Source of the DNA: Levilactobacillus yonginensis
GTDB lineage: Bacteria > Bacillota > Bacilli > Lactobacillales > Lactobacillaceae
Direction of reading: 5' to 3'
Length of the DNA stretch: 64,000 nucleotides
NCBI RefSeq assembly: GCF_003946265.1
Contig: NZ_RHNO01000009.1
Coordinates: 1-64,000 of the forward strand
The position numbers and the translations under genes are program-made. Of the stretch, positions 1 through 9,133 are shown in pieces; positions within the stretch are counted from its first letter, which is position 1, and each line of letters starts with the position of its first letter. Under the pieces are notes generated by a model. The model saw only the letters and a program-made list of their open reading frames with translations, was not told the DNA's origin and searched no databases.

Positions 1-76
1 TTCCTCAGTGAGATACTGTTTAGTGTACACAAAATTTCGAAACATTTTTATTTACAGAGCTTGACTAAACGTAGGA

Positions 77-112
77 ACAGGGTTTGAGACTTTTGTCCCA
101 AACCCTGTATTC
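77..112. terminator. Rho-independent terminator, probably bidirectional
   Basis: Two 14-nt arms starting ACAGGGTTTG pair around a TTTT loop with one mismatch. It lies just beyond the stop of the leftward GGDEF gene. The first 76 bases hold no gene I can support. Confidence 0.7.
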
Positions 113-125
113 GTCTTTACCTAAC

Positions 126-1304
126 TTATAAGTGACGAGTCTGACCTTCAACCGTCATGCGGTTCCGGCCACTCTGCTTGGATAGATAAAGGTAATGGTC
201 AACGCGTTTAAACCAACTGTCAAAATTTATATCGGTTGGTTGTAAGGCTGAAATACCAATGGAGACCGTCACCGTTAGTTTTTGGTTGTCTAGGTGGACG
301 GGGTGTTGTTTTAACGTTTCTCGGATGGCCGTGACGGCAATTTGCGCGTCGGCCGGTGAGGTGTCTTCAAAGATGATGACAAATTCTTCGCCACCATAGC
401 GAAATAGTTCGCCGTGGGGTGTTTGGCGCACCAGCTCCTGGTCAAAGTGCTGGGCCACGTGTTTAAGGACGGCGTCCCCCGCTAAGTGGCCGTATTCATC
501 GTTGAAATATTTAAAGTGGTCAATGTCAAACATAGCCATGGTGATGGGCTTAGTGGGGTGGCGACGGTAAACGCCAAAGACCCCCACCGTGGTGGTATCG
601 AAGTTGGCCCGGTTACGAACACCAGTCAATTCATCGTAATTAGCGGCCTGGCTCAAGCGGGCAAAGTGATTAATGACTTGATTGATGCGCGTCACAAAGA
701 ATCGAATGATCCACATATACAGGATGAAGATGACCAGTACGTTGACCATGTAGAATAGATGATAGGGCCGTACCGACCAAATGATTAGGCACCAGGTTAG
801 TCCGTATAATAGTTGTAGAAGCAAAAAGTGCCATTCTGAGTCTAATGCTAGCGTTTGATGGCGGCTGATATAAATAATCACGCCAAACAAAATTACCGTC
901 ATCGTGGCAAATAGCCACCACCTTTGTGGACTAGCGCCTAAACGCAGGGAGGCAGCGTAGAAAACCAGTGGCATCGCCAGGTTGACTATGGTTACGGCGA
1001 GGGTCTGCATGGCGTATAGGCTAAATAGCAGAACCATTAACTGGGCAATGGCGTAGCCCCAGCTTAGAACGCTCCCACCGTTTAGGACGAGGAAGGTTTG
1101 TCTTAAGACCACGACTCCACCGACGACCACGCCGGCTTCGAGTAAGTCGACGATGATGGTGTAGGGCCGGGAAAGTCTAACGGTGCGTTGGGCCAAAATG
1201 TAGGTCATAATCATCATGAGTGTGATGAGGCCGACGGTAATTAAGGCCATAATTACTGATTTAATGTTAAAAATATCCTGGAAAAAATTCTCAAGTATAC
1301 CCAT
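126..1304 (-). CDS. Membrane GGDEF-domain protein, probable diguanylate cyclase
   Basis: The N-terminal half is hydrophobic with about six predicted membrane segments. The C-terminal half (from about residue 220) is a GGDEF domain with the intact signature GGEEF in LFRYGGEEFVIIF and the conserved DIDHFKYFND block. Family knowledge says such enzymes make cyclic di-GMP from two GTP. The inhibitory I-site (RxxD upstream of GGEEF) is not present; the matching residues read TPHG, so product inhibition through that site is unlikely. The ATG at 1304 is chosen; an in-frame TTG at 1316 is an alternative. Neither has a strong ribosome site. No EAL or HD-GYP phosphodiesterase gene is visible nearby, so the signalling partner is unknown. 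Confidence 0.85.
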   Translation of the reverse strand: MGILENFFQDIFNIKSVIMALITVGLITLMMIMTYILAQRTVRLSRPYTIIVDLLEAGVVVGGVVVLRQTFLVLNGGSVLSWGYAIAQLMVLLFSLYAMQTLAVTIVNLAMPLVFYAASLRLGASPQRWWLFATMTVILFGVIIYISRHQTLALDSEWHFLLLQLLYGLTWCLIIWSVRPYHLFYMVNVLVIFILYMWIIRFFVTRINQVINHFARLSQAANYDELTGVRNRANFDTTTVGVFGVYRRHPTKPITMAMFDIDHFKYFNDEYGHLAGDAVLKHVAQHFDQELVRQTPHGELFRYGGEEFVIIFEDTSPADAQIAVTAIRETLKQHPVHLDNQKLTVTVSIGISALQPTDINFDSWFKRVDHYLYLSKQSGRNRMTVEGQTRHL

Positions 1305-1517
1305 AGAATCACCCAATCGTTGTGATGTTCTAGTTTCATTTCAAGCATACCATAAATGGGGGTAACGGTTTCATTGATTAACAAATAAATTGTTAAAATG
1401 ATGGACATTGGGAGGTCACAGTGACCGCTTCTTTTATGATGGATGGCCGGGGGAAAGGGTTTTTCGTGGTTGGAAGTATCCCGTAAAAAAATTGTCAGCC
1501 AGAAGGTGTTAATTGCG

Positions 1518-1916
1518 CTAGGACTCTTCACGATTTGATGTGGGTGTGGTGGGAACACCGTGTTGTTCTTCCAAGGCCTTGCCCCAATCGAAAAGTTCGC
1601 CCATGGTAAGGACTAGGCTTTTACCCAAATCGGTGAGGTGATAGGTCACGGCGGGCGGAACGGTCTCATAACTGTGACGCCGGACTAAGCCGTCGTGTTC
1701 TAACTCACGGAGGCTCTTAGTCAGCATGGTGTTGGTGATATTGCCGACGGTTCGTTTAAGCTGATTGTAGTGTTGGCCGTCTTCCAGCATCAGGTGCCAG
1801 AGGATGGGGATTTTCCACTTCGACCCGATGATTTTTAAAGAGTATAAGATGGGGCATTGAGGTGGCATATTCTGTTTGAAGTAAGCAATTTTTTGGTCAA
1901 AAACGGTTGGATCCAT
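1518..1916 (-). CDS. HxlR-family winged-helix transcriptional regulator
   Basis: A 132-residue protein with the HxlR pattern: an N-terminal CPI motif (QCPILYSLKIIG) followed by SKWKIPILWHL, a recognition-helix region TNTMLTKSLRELEHDGLV, and a wing ending YHLTDLGKSL. HxlR proteins are small dimeric DNA-binding regulators, often sensing redox or electrophile stress through the N-terminal cysteine. The start is set by GGAGG eight bases upstream. The target is unknown; the 200 bp between it and the GGDEF gene may hold that gene's promoter. The 166 bp on its 5' side contain only the GH20 terminator. Confidence 0.85.
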   Translation of the reverse strand: MDPTVFDQKIAYFKQNMPPQCPILYSLKIIGSKWKIPILWHLMLEDGQHYNQLKRTVGNITNTMLTKSLRELEHDGLVRRHSYETVPPAVTYHLTDLGKSLVLTMGELFDWGKALEEQHGVPTTPTSNREES

Positions 1917-2045
1917 AGTGATACCTCCAGAGGTGGTGGAAAGAAAAGTAGGTGTACATGATTATAAGTTGCTATTACAGTACGCTGTTGGGGGATTTCA
2001 GTCAAGGTAATGGGATTAGAGGATAATTGGTTAAAAACGCTAAAT

Positions 2046-2080
2046 AGACCGCCGAATTCTTTAGAATCGGCGGTCTTTTA
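2046..2080. terminator. Strong hairpin terminator downstream of the GH20-like gene
   Basis: The arms AGACCGCCGA(A)TTCT and AGAATCGGCGGTCT pair with one bulged base, followed by TTTTA on the + strand. It sits three bases beyond the stop of the leftward GH20-like gene. Confidence 0.75.
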
Positions 2081-2082
2081 TG

Positions 2083-3168
2083 TTACTTCGGAATCTTAAT
2101 ACGGTGGATAAATTTCACGATAGCTTGGGTGGAGATGTGGGAGGAGTTATGGCCCCACAGACTGACTAACGTCCCCTTGGTTTTTACCTTTGGTTGCATG
2201 ATCCGGTGACTGTTTTTATTTTTAGAGGTAATTTCGTTAAACATCGTGGGTTTGTAATGGTTACGCAGGTAATTGATAAAGTAATTATCGTCATTTTTAT
2301 TGCCAATATGCTTTAGTTGATAGTAGGTGGCGTAGCTGTTGGCGTTAACAACGCGGCGTTTTGCGTTCACCAGGTTCTTCACGGAAACCCGGTGCGTTCG
2401 CCGATTGGTTAGCGTCTTTTTATCGGAACGGTTCCCCGCCTGGGACCAGTAGTTGATGACGATATTTTTGTCTATCCGGGGAAGCTCACTCTTCAAAATT
2501 GAGTCGTTCCAAATGGTTGTAGTGAAGCCCCGTTTGTTCTGGAAACGGTTAAGCTGGTTAATGAAGGTGGTCAGCGACTTGTACGCCTCAGGGCTACCTG
2601 GAACTTCGTCAGCCCCTATGATAAAGTCCCGCGAAGATTGCTTTTTGAAAATAGTATCAAGTTCACCGTAGATTTTTTGGACGACGGTGATGGATTGCTT
2701 CTTAGTGTAGTCCAAGGTGTGGCTATCCATTTTGACCTGTTTATAGGTTTTGGGCCGCTTCTTTTTGAGTTGGCGGAGGATGGCCCCGGCATGTGAAGGG
2801 GCATCAACGTCTGGGACGAGCTGAATGTGTTTCTTTTTGGCAAAGGCAACCAAGCGTTTTAAGGCCGCCTTGGAAAGGACCTTCTTGCTGGCCTTATTAC
2901 CAAGATAGGTGGACTGGAAGCTCAAGTGTTCGTTATCACTGAGGTGCAGGACCACGTAATTTAATTTTTGATCACGAGCCGCTTGGATGACTGATTTAAC
3001 GGATTTTTCGGTTAGAGGATGCCGGCCGAGGTCAATCAAGATTCCCTGCCGGGTAGGCAATTTAGAAGCCTTGACGGCGGCGTGAGTAGTGGCCGGTGCT
3101 TGCCAGAATAGAAAGATACTGAACAGCAATAGTAATGTGGTAAGAAATTTTTTGTGTTGATTAAACAT
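2083..3168 (-). CDS. Secreted family 20 glycoside hydrolase-like protein
   Basis: A 361-residue protein with an N-terminal signal peptide (KKFLTTLLLLFSIFLFW, cleavage near THA-AV). The rest matches a GH20 barrel without the usual accessory domains: RQGILIDLGRHPLT is the first beta-strand motif, LNYVVLHLSDNEHL the second, VPDVDAPSHAGA corresponds to the E-x-D-x-PGH block, and IIGADEVPG carries the catalytic Asp-Glu pair. GH20 enzymes release N-acetylhexosamine or related disaccharides. The substrate here is not readable from sequence. The start is supported by GGGAGGTG six bases upstream. It is short for the family, and no sorting motif is present, so it is probably released. Confidence 0.75.
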   Translation of the reverse strand: MFNQHKKFLTTLLLLFSIFLFWQAPATTHAAVKASKLPTRQGILIDLGRHPLTEKSVKSVIQAARDQKLNYVVLHLSDNEHLSFQSTYLGNKASKKVLSKAALKRLVAFAKKKHIQLVPDVDAPSHAGAILRQLKKKRPKTYKQVKMDSHTLDYTKKQSITVVQKIYGELDTIFKKQSSRDFIIGADEVPGSPEAYKSLTTFINQLNRFQNKRGFTTTIWNDSILKSELPRIDKNIVINYWSQAGNRSDKKTLTNRRTHRVSVKNLVNAKRRVVNANSYATYYQLKHIGNKNDDNYFINYLRNHYKPTMFNEITSKNKNSHRIMQPKVKTKGTLVSLWGHNSSHISTQAIVKFIHRIKIPK

Positions 3169-3274
3169 GGTGCACCTCCCTAGTTTAGTGTGTGTTTAAT
3201 GGTATTTTCTAGCATACCCCGCGCTATCTTGGTGGGTCAACGAAAGGGGCTTGGTTGTGGCAGATTTCGCATGT

Positions 3275-3670
3275 TTAAGATTGTAATTTGTCTTTCAAAG
3301 CTTCAGTTAGTGTGGCAGAAAAATTAAGATTAGCTGCAATTCCTAAATCGTTGAGATATTTGGGAATGCTAAGTGTTTTTTTGACGCTTCGATTCTGTTC
3401 TCGTTCGCGAGCAATTTTTGTGTCAACCTCAATAGGAACGAGTAATTGTTCTTCTGAATGAGGGATTGCCAAAGGATCAGAGGGCTCAGGAAGTGGTGTG
3501 TTAAAGTCCTCAGCAGTTAGTAAATAGCCCTGGAGTGCATCTGCAGCCATGTGCAAGGCATCGGCAATATCCTCTCCAAAAGTAGCAGCGTTGGGCTCTA
3601 AGTCTGGAAAGGTAACCTCGACCTGGCCGTTTTCGTTTAAAGTGAATCGTGCAAAATATAAGTATTTCAT
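3275..3670 (-). CDS. hicB: HicB-family antitoxin
   Basis: A 131-residue protein. The N-terminus has the HicB RNase H-like fold (YLYFARFTLNENGQVEVTFPDLEPNAATFGEDIADALHMAADAL), and the C-terminus (SIPKYLNDLGIAANLNFSATLTEALKDKL) looks like a ribbon-helix-helix or HTH DNA-binding tail. The start is the ATG preceded by TTGGAGGTC rather than the longer upstream frame. It follows hicA by 46 bp on the same strand, toxin first and antitoxin second, which is the usual hicAB order. HicB neutralises HicA and represses the operon. Confidence 0.88.
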   Translation of the reverse strand: MKYLYFARFTLNENGQVEVTFPDLEPNAATFGEDIADALHMAADALQGYLLTAEDFNTPLPEPSDPLAIPHSEEQLLVPIEVDTKIAREREQNRSVKKTLSIPKYLNDLGIAANLNFSATLTEALKDKLQS

Positions 3671-3716
3671 GGAATTGACCTCCAAGTAGAAATTAAGGAG
3701 ACACCACAAACAAGGC

Positions 3717-3899
3717 TCACTTGAGCCCAGCTTGCTTCCAGATACTGTTGAGGGTACCTTTTGGAATGTCCTTTCTGGGGTGAGGGACGGTCACGGTACC
3801 AGGGAGATTGTCATTTTTAAAATGACAATGATCACCAGTTACTCGTACTTGGTACCATCCGTGATGCTTCAGTATCTTTAAGACTTCGCGAGAGTCCAT
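3717..3899 (-). CDS. hicA: HicA-family mRNA interferase toxin
   Basis: A 60-residue protein of typical HicA length with the dsRBD-like fold. It has KILKHHGWYQVRVTGDHCHF, where the His of the G-D/S-H-H-F-type motif is the expected catalytic residue, then VTVPHPRKDIPKGTLNSIWKQAGL. HicA cleaves mRNA and halts growth when HicB is lost. The start is supported by AAGGAG eight bases upstream. The pair sits directly beside the BREX operon and is transcribed away from it, so it may stabilise the island. Confidence 0.9.
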   Translation of the reverse strand: MDSREVLKILKHHGWYQVRVTGDHCHFKNDNLPGTVTVPHPRKDIPKGTLNSIWKQAGLK

Positions 3900-3933
3900 G
3901 GAGTTATCTCCTTGTGAGACAACTAGAGCTTAA

Positions 3934-3951
3934 CACGTATGATTATACGTG
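3934..3951. promoter_or_regulatory. Palindromic operator over the hicAB -10 element
   Basis: CACGTAT-GATT-ATACGTG is a perfect 7-bp inverted repeat. Read on the minus strand it contains TATAAT (3942-3947), a consensus -10 about 43 bp upstream of hicA. HicB-type antitoxins autorepress, so this is a natural HicB site (inference). Confidence 0.6.
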
Positions 3952-4240
3952 GGAAGATAATCCCTTGAATTGTGTCAGTTATCGAAGGATTGCCATCCAA
4001 ATTTGAGCTTGATCAGAAGGTCAGGGTTACAAAAGCAGGTGTAATTTCGTTTGTAAGAATGAGGGGATACAAAAATAATGTGCGTTAGAAGCATTATTAT
4101 ATAAAATCCAAATTTCAAAAAAAATCTCAAATATGTTCCTTGGAATTTGTAGTAACTCTCGCGTGAACGTCAGATATCTTATATACTTGGGAAAGAGTCC
4201 GACTTAATAGCTAGAACGGTATAGAAAGCGGGAATTAGTT
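3952..4240. other. AT-rich intergenic region between hicAB and brxA
   Basis: This should hold the BREX promoter. A TATACT hexamer at 4182-4187 could be a -10, but I find no convincing -35 partner. No gene or repeat is seen. The brxA ribosome site is weak (AAAGCGGGA). Confidence 0.4.
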
Positions 4241-4834
4241 ATGTCCCAATACAGTGCTTCAATAATTACACATTCATTTTGGTTTACGGAGTTTTCACAA
4301 TATTTAGAACTACGGAATCAGGGCATCGATGATGTAGATATTCGATCGATGAGTATTGACGATAATTATTTTCAACAACAGTCAACAGCACGGGCTTTAG
4401 ACATGGTGCGCGTAGTTAAGCGGCGAGTAAATACTCTTGATATAGATTATTTTGATTTATTTCCATCATTAGATTTAGAAAATCAAAAAATTGTTAACTT
4501 GTTGGCTAGTTTGCATTTGAACCGATTATTTGATGAATTCATGTATGAAGTTTATCGGAATGAATTATTATTGGGAGATGCTAAGCTGCATAGTTATGAA
4601 ATTGAAGCTTTTTTTAGTCAAAAACAAGTTGAAAATGAGAAAATTGCTAGTTGGAAAGAGGAAACAATTCGACGAATGGCGGGAACGTTTAAGACCTTCT
4701 TGCGTGAAGCGGATCTCTTAGAGAATCAGGGGGACTACGATTTAGTTAAACGGCCCCTTTTGGATATACGTTTAGAGATGTTATTACATACAAAAGGCGA
4801 AGACCGACAGTTAGCTGCGTTGGTAGGGAGATAG
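4241..4834 (+). CDS. brxA: BREX protein BrxA (DUF1819)
   Basis: A 197-residue, mainly helical protein matching BrxA of type 1 BREX in length, composition and position as the first gene. Recognisable features are the opening ASIITHSFWFTEFSQYLELR and a C-terminal DLVKRPLLDIRLEMLLHT. BrxA is a small DNA-binding protein in studied systems, and its exact role in phage exclusion varies. The stop is separated from brxB by one base, so the two are translationally coupled. The call rests strongly on synteny with brxB, brxC, pglX and pglZ. Confidence 0.88.
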   Translation: MSQYSASIITHSFWFTEFSQYLELRNQGIDDVDIRSMSIDDNYFQQQSTARALDMVRVVKRRVNTLDIDYFDLFPSLDLENQKIVNLLASLHLNRLFDEFMYEVYRNELLLGDAKLHSYEIEAFFSQKQVENEKIASWKEETIRRMAGTFKTFLREADLLENQGDYDLVKRPLLDIRLEMLLHTKGEDRQLAALVGR

Positions 4835-4835
4835 C

Positions 4836-5414
4836 ATGACAGATACAGTTTTGAAATTAAAACATTTAAGAGAAAAAGTTGCTGATCCAGATTTTCAACA
4901 GAGTCGAGGATTATCCAATGAGGTTTCCTACTATATTTTAGCTTTTTCACCACAAGATCAGCCGTTAGTGACCGAGGAGATTGGGTCAATGCGGCAACAG
5001 TTGAATCGAGAAACGGTTGGTATTGATATTGTGGAATTTAATCTTTACCACATTATGTGGGAATTGCTTGATGATATGGGAATTCGGGAAGATGTTTTAG
5101 CAATGGAAGAAAGCGATGGGATTGATTATCTGACGGAGCAATTAAACAATGCGCTGGAGATGACTAGCTCGGAGAACATGTTTGTACAGTATATGCAACG
5201 GCATTTACCCAAGACCCCAGTGGTGGTTTTTGTGACTGGTATTGGAGAGATCTTTCCATTGATTCGTGCACATAAGGTTTTAAATACAATGCATCAAATT
5301 GTAACTAGTGTGCCGGTAGTCTTCTTTTATCCAGGTACGTACGACAGCTTAAGTCTCAGTATGTTTGGTGAATCTAAAGAAGACAACTATTATCGAGCAT
5401 TCCAAATTAACTAA
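4836..5414 (+). CDS. brxB: BREX protein BrxB (DUF1788)
   Basis: A 192-residue protein with the BrxB pattern: LKHLREKVADPDFQQSRGLSNEVSYYILAFSPQDQPLV near the N-terminus and PVVVFVTGIGEIFPLIRAHKVLN, then VVFFYPGTYDSLSLSMFG, near the C-terminus. BrxB is required for BREX function and is thought to link other components in the complex. GGGAG just upstream lies within the end of brxA. It is followed 12 bp later by brxC. Confidence 0.9.
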   Translation: MTDTVLKLKHLREKVADPDFQQSRGLSNEVSYYILAFSPQDQPLVTEEIGSMRQQLNRETVGIDIVEFNLYHIMWELLDDMGIREDVLAMEESDGIDYLTEQLNNALEMTSSENMFVQYMQRHLPKTPVVVFVTGIGEIFPLIRAHKVLNTMHQIVTSVPVVFFYPGTYDSLSLSMFGESKEDNYYRAFQIN

Positions 5415-5426
5415 GGGAGAACTGTA

Positions 5427-8400
5427 ATGAAAATACGAGATATTTTTGCAAAATCGATTGATCGTGATATTAAAGGTGTTATCACAATCGGGGATGAGCA
5501 GGATGCTAATGTTAAGCAGGAATTAGAAGAATATGTTGTCACGAAAGAGTTGGATAATCACTTTAAGGACTTCTTTGCGGCCTATGCAGAGGGGATTCGA
5601 CATGATACCACTAACATGGGTGTGTGGATTTCAGGGTTCTTTGGTTCCGGTAAATCACATTTCTTAAAAATATTGGCTTACTTATTAGAGAACCGTGAAG
5701 TAGCCGGGAAATCTGCGTTAGACTACTTCATTGACGATGATAAAATTCATGATGCCAATACCTTGGCAGATATGAAGTTGGCAACAACTGTTCCGAATGA
5801 AGTGATGCTGTTTAATATTGATTCAAAGGCTAAAAATGGGAATAAATCGCAAAAAGATGCCATTTTAAATGTCTTTTTACAAGTGTTTAATGAACAATTA
5901 GGCTTGTTTGGAGCTGACTTTTGGATTGCTGACTTGGAACGTGACCTGATTTCTCAGGGAAAGTATGAAGACTTTCAAGCGGAATTTCAGGAATTGGATA
6001 AGCAACATCGTGAATGGAAAGAGGCTCGTAATGCATATGCCTTCTTGAAGGGCACAATTCGTGACGCTTTAGTTGCCATTGATTTCATGTCCACGGCTGA
6101 TGCTGATGGATTTATCGACCAATTAAAGAAAGAGTATCCCATCAGTGTTGAAAGCTTCGCCAAGTTGGTTAATCAGTACATTGAAAGCAAAGACGAAGAT
6201 TACCATATGGCTTTTCTGGTCGATGAAGTTGGTCAATACATTGGTTCTAGTCAACAACGGATGCTGAACCTACAAAGTATTGTTGAAGATCTAGGAACTT
6301 ATACGCATGGTAAAGCGTGGGTCATTGTGACCAGTCAGCAAGCAATTGATAAGGTGACAAAAAATATTAATGGCCAAGACTTTTCTAAAATTCAAGGTCG
6401 GTTTAATACCAGAATTGCAATGTCTTCGGCTAACGTCGATGAGGTTATTCAGAAGCGTCTGTTGGCTAAAACGGACGCGAGTGAACAGCTGTTAGAGAAC
6501 ACCTTTGTTGAGAATCAACATGTGATTAATAATTTAATTAGCTTTGATGGCAAAGAAGAACGGAAACGGTACGATGATCCGCGGATGTTCGCAGATCTCT
6601 ATCCGTTTGTGCCCTATCAAATTTTTCTCTTACAAGACACGCTAACGGCTATTCGGGAGAATGGGTCGGACGGGAAACACTTAGCTAATGGTGAACGGTC
6701 AATGTTAGCCGTCTTTCAGGAATCAGCTAGACGATTGGAAGAACGGGATACGAAGGCATTGGTGCCATTTAGCATTTTTTTTCAAGGACTTAGTCATTTC
6801 CTAGATCATACACATATGATTGTTATTCAGCGTGCCCAAAACAACGAATTGATTAATCCTACTAAGGAAGATAATCCGTTCGCTGTCCAGGTATTAGAAA
6901 CATTATTTATGGTGAAATATGTCCCTGATTTCGACGCAACTTTAAATAATCTGGTTACGTTGATGATTGATTCGATTGATACCGATCGAATCGAACTAGA
7001 AGCCAGGGTTAAACAGGCATTGCGTGTGCTTCAAGAACAGAATATCGTTGAGAAGACCAGCAAAGGCTATGAGTTCTTAACGGACGCTGAACAGGATATT
7101 AGTAAGCAAATTCAACGTCAGAGTGTGGATTCAGGGGATGTATCTCAAGCAATTGGGGACTATCTCTTTAGTTCAGTGGCTATTTCACGTCGCTATACGT
7201 ATCCGCAATTAAAACAGCAGTACACATTTGTATTCAATCAATGGGTTGATGATCGTCCAGTTGGGCCAACTAATCAGGATATTAATTTGAAGATGGTAAC
7301 GGTTGAAGGCGAAACTAACCGAGATGAAATTGAACTGCGTCGGCAGTCTAGTTCACCCGAACAGCCACAGATCATTATTGATTTACCAGCAGATCTGCAA
7401 TATGCGGAAGATCAACGTCAGGTCCAGAAGATTCAGAAGTTTATTTTAAATCCACACGAACAGTCTCAGGATGCTCGTTCGCAGAGAATTATTGATCTGA
7501 AAAAGACGGAACTCTCCACTTTGAAAAAGCGAGTTGCCCAAGAATTGTTAGAAGTTTTACAACAGGCTGATATTTACGTTCAAGGGGACAAGATTGAAGC
7601 CGGCAAGAAGGACTTCTTTGGGCGATTGGCGGATGCTCAAGAAAAATTAATTGATGAAATCTATCGTAACCTTAGTTATATTGATTCGGTTAAACAGGAT
7701 AGCGACGTGGTAGCGCTGTTTAAAGATACGAATGAGCTGGTTAAGAATACAGATAATGAACAAGCAACGCAGGCGGTTTTGGAAAGAATTAACCACGAGT
7801 ATTCGGGCCATAATAAGATTTCTTACAAGTCTGTGTTGGAGCGTTTCAGTAAGATTCCGTATGGCTATCGTGAGATTGATACAAAATGGTTGGTTGCGAA
7901 ACTTTTCGTTGATTCTAAGCTAAAAGTTTATGTTAATGGCGAGGCATTGAGTTTACACACTGATATAGTTGCGAACGAAATGGCAAAATACTTCTCCAAT
8001 CGAAAATTTGTTGATGCGGTTCAGGTAGAACCACGCCAAGCTATTAGTGAGAATAAGAAGAAGGATTTGCGTAAGGTTGCCTTAGAGGCCTTTGGTAAGC
8101 AATCGTTTAGTGATTCAGAAGATGACACTTTGGTTGATGAGCTGAGTAACAGTATGCAAAATGAATTGGGTGCCATCAAAATCTATCTGGCTAAGCCGGC
8201 CTATTATCCTGGAAGGGATGTTTTAGAGACGGGCCAGTCCTTAATTAATCAATTGTTGGCACAGAAAGATGCTGATAAGTTTTATGATTTAATCAGTCGA
8301 AAACGTGACGATTTCTTAGACTGGCGCGAAGATATGACTGAATTTGGCATTAGTGAGTTTTACCAGAGCGTGAGCCAACAAGAAATTTGGGAATCAGCCC

Positions 8401-9098
8401 AGACACAGTGCGATGTTTATGAACATTCAAAAGAATTCGTGACCAGTGACCAGGTTAAGCAGATTGTTCGTGAAATTTCTACAATAATGAAGAATCGACC
8501 ACAGGGAAAGATTAAGCAATTAAAGGACCTGGTTGATAATTTTAAATCAGTGTACGGGGCAGAGTTCGATAGTGGTTTAGGTAACGTACAGCAACGGATT
8601 TCAGCGGAACAAAAGGTGGTCAATGAATACAGTACTGATCATGGCGTTCAAGATGAATTTTCTAGCAAAATTCAACGGACGTTTGCCGACCTGCTGGATA
8701 ATGCACGTGATGCAACCACGTTGAATGGACTCTATGTGATTCCACAGCAGGCAACTGCACGGCGGGTTCGTTTGACTCGTGAAATTGACAGCTTATTGGC
8801 ACAGCGGCTTGCCGCAGCAGAACGTCAACGTAAAATTGAAGAGCAGAAAGTAACTGCTACGACGAACGAGAATAGTCCGGTTAATGATAAGAACGATGAT
8901 GTTGTTGAGCCGACGCAGATATCAGATGAGGATAGTGAACCGGTTCAGGAGCCCCGAGATATCAGTGCTAAAACGTTACCAGTTGATCAGACGTGGCAGT
9001 TGCAGAGTGCAGAAGATGTTAAAATTCAAATCAATCAGTTACAGCAGGCATTGTTACAACAATTGGAAGAACACGGGAAAATCAACTTTGAACTGTAA
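5427..9098 (+). CDS. brxC: BREX ATPase BrxC (DUF499-type P-loop protein)
   Basis: A 1223-residue protein, the normal length. A Walker A motif GFFGSGKSHF lies at about residues 69-78, and a Walker B-like MAFLVDEVGQYIG at about 260-272. An AAA+/STAND-like ATPase head is followed by a long helical region. The last 120 residues include a charged, low-complexity stretch (ERQRKIEEQ, then Asp/Glu/Pro-rich) before a short terminal helix. BrxC is the large ATPase core of type 1 BREX, needed for host methylation and exclusion. The ribosome site AAGGGAGAA is good. The frame is intact, with no sign of decay. Confidence 0.95.
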   Translation: MKIRDIFAKSIDRDIKGVITIGDEQDANVKQELEEYVVTKELDNHFKDFFAAYAEGIRHDTTNMGVWISGFFGSGKSHFLKILAYLLENREVAGKSALDYFIDDDKIHDANTLADMKLATTVPNEVMLFNIDSKAKNGNKSQKDAILNVFLQVFNEQLGLFGADFWIADLERDLISQGKYEDFQAEFQELDKQHREWKEARNAYAFLKGTIRDALVAIDFMSTADADGFIDQLKKEYPISVESFAKLVNQYIESKDEDYHMAFLVDEVGQYIGSSQQRMLNLQSIVEDLGTYTHGKAWVIVTSQQAIDKVTKNINGQDFSKIQGRFNTRIAMSSANVDEVIQKRLLAKTDASEQLLENTFVENQHVINNLISFDGKEERKRYDDPRMFADLYPFVPYQIFLLQDTLTAIRENGSDGKHLANGERSMLAVFQESARRLEERDTKALVPFSIFFQGLSHFLDHTHMIVIQRAQNNELINPTKEDNPFAVQVLETLFMVKYVPDFDATLNNLVTLMIDSIDTDRIELEARVKQALRVLQEQNIVEKTSKGYEFLTDAEQDISKQIQRQSVDSGDVSQAIGDYLFSSVAISRRYTYPQLKQQYTFVFNQWVDDRPVGPTNQDINLKMVTVEGETNRDEIELRRQSSSPEQPQIIIDLPADLQYAEDQRQVQKIQKFILNPHEQSQDARSQRIIDLKKTELSTLKKRVAQELLEVLQQADIYVQGDKIEAGKKDFFGRLADAQEKLIDEIYRNLSYIDSVKQDSDVVALFKDTNELVKNTDNEQATQAVLERINHEYSGHNKISYKSVLERFSKIPYGYREIDTKWLVAKLFVDSKLKVYVNGEALSLHTDIVANEMAKYFSNRKFVDAVQVEPRQAISENKKKDLRKVALEAFGKQSFSDSEDDTLVDELSNSMQNELGAIKIYLAKPAYYPGRDVLETGQSLINQLLAQKDADKFYDLISRKRDDFLDWREDMTEFGISEFYQSVSQQEIWESAQTQCDVYEHSKEFVTSDQVKQIVREISTIMKNRPQGKIKQLKDLVDNFKSVYGAEFDSGLGNVQQRISAEQKVVNEYSTDHGVQDEFSSKIQRTFADLLDNARDATTLNGLYVIPQQATARRVRLTREIDSLLAQRLAAAERQRKIEEQKVTATTNENSPVNDKNDDVVEPTQISDEDSEPVQEPRDISAKTLPVDQTWQLQSAEDVKIQINQLQQALLQQLEEHGKINFEL

Positions 9099-9133
9099 GT
9101 AAATGAAAGTCATTGAGAGTGAAGGAAGAGTTT

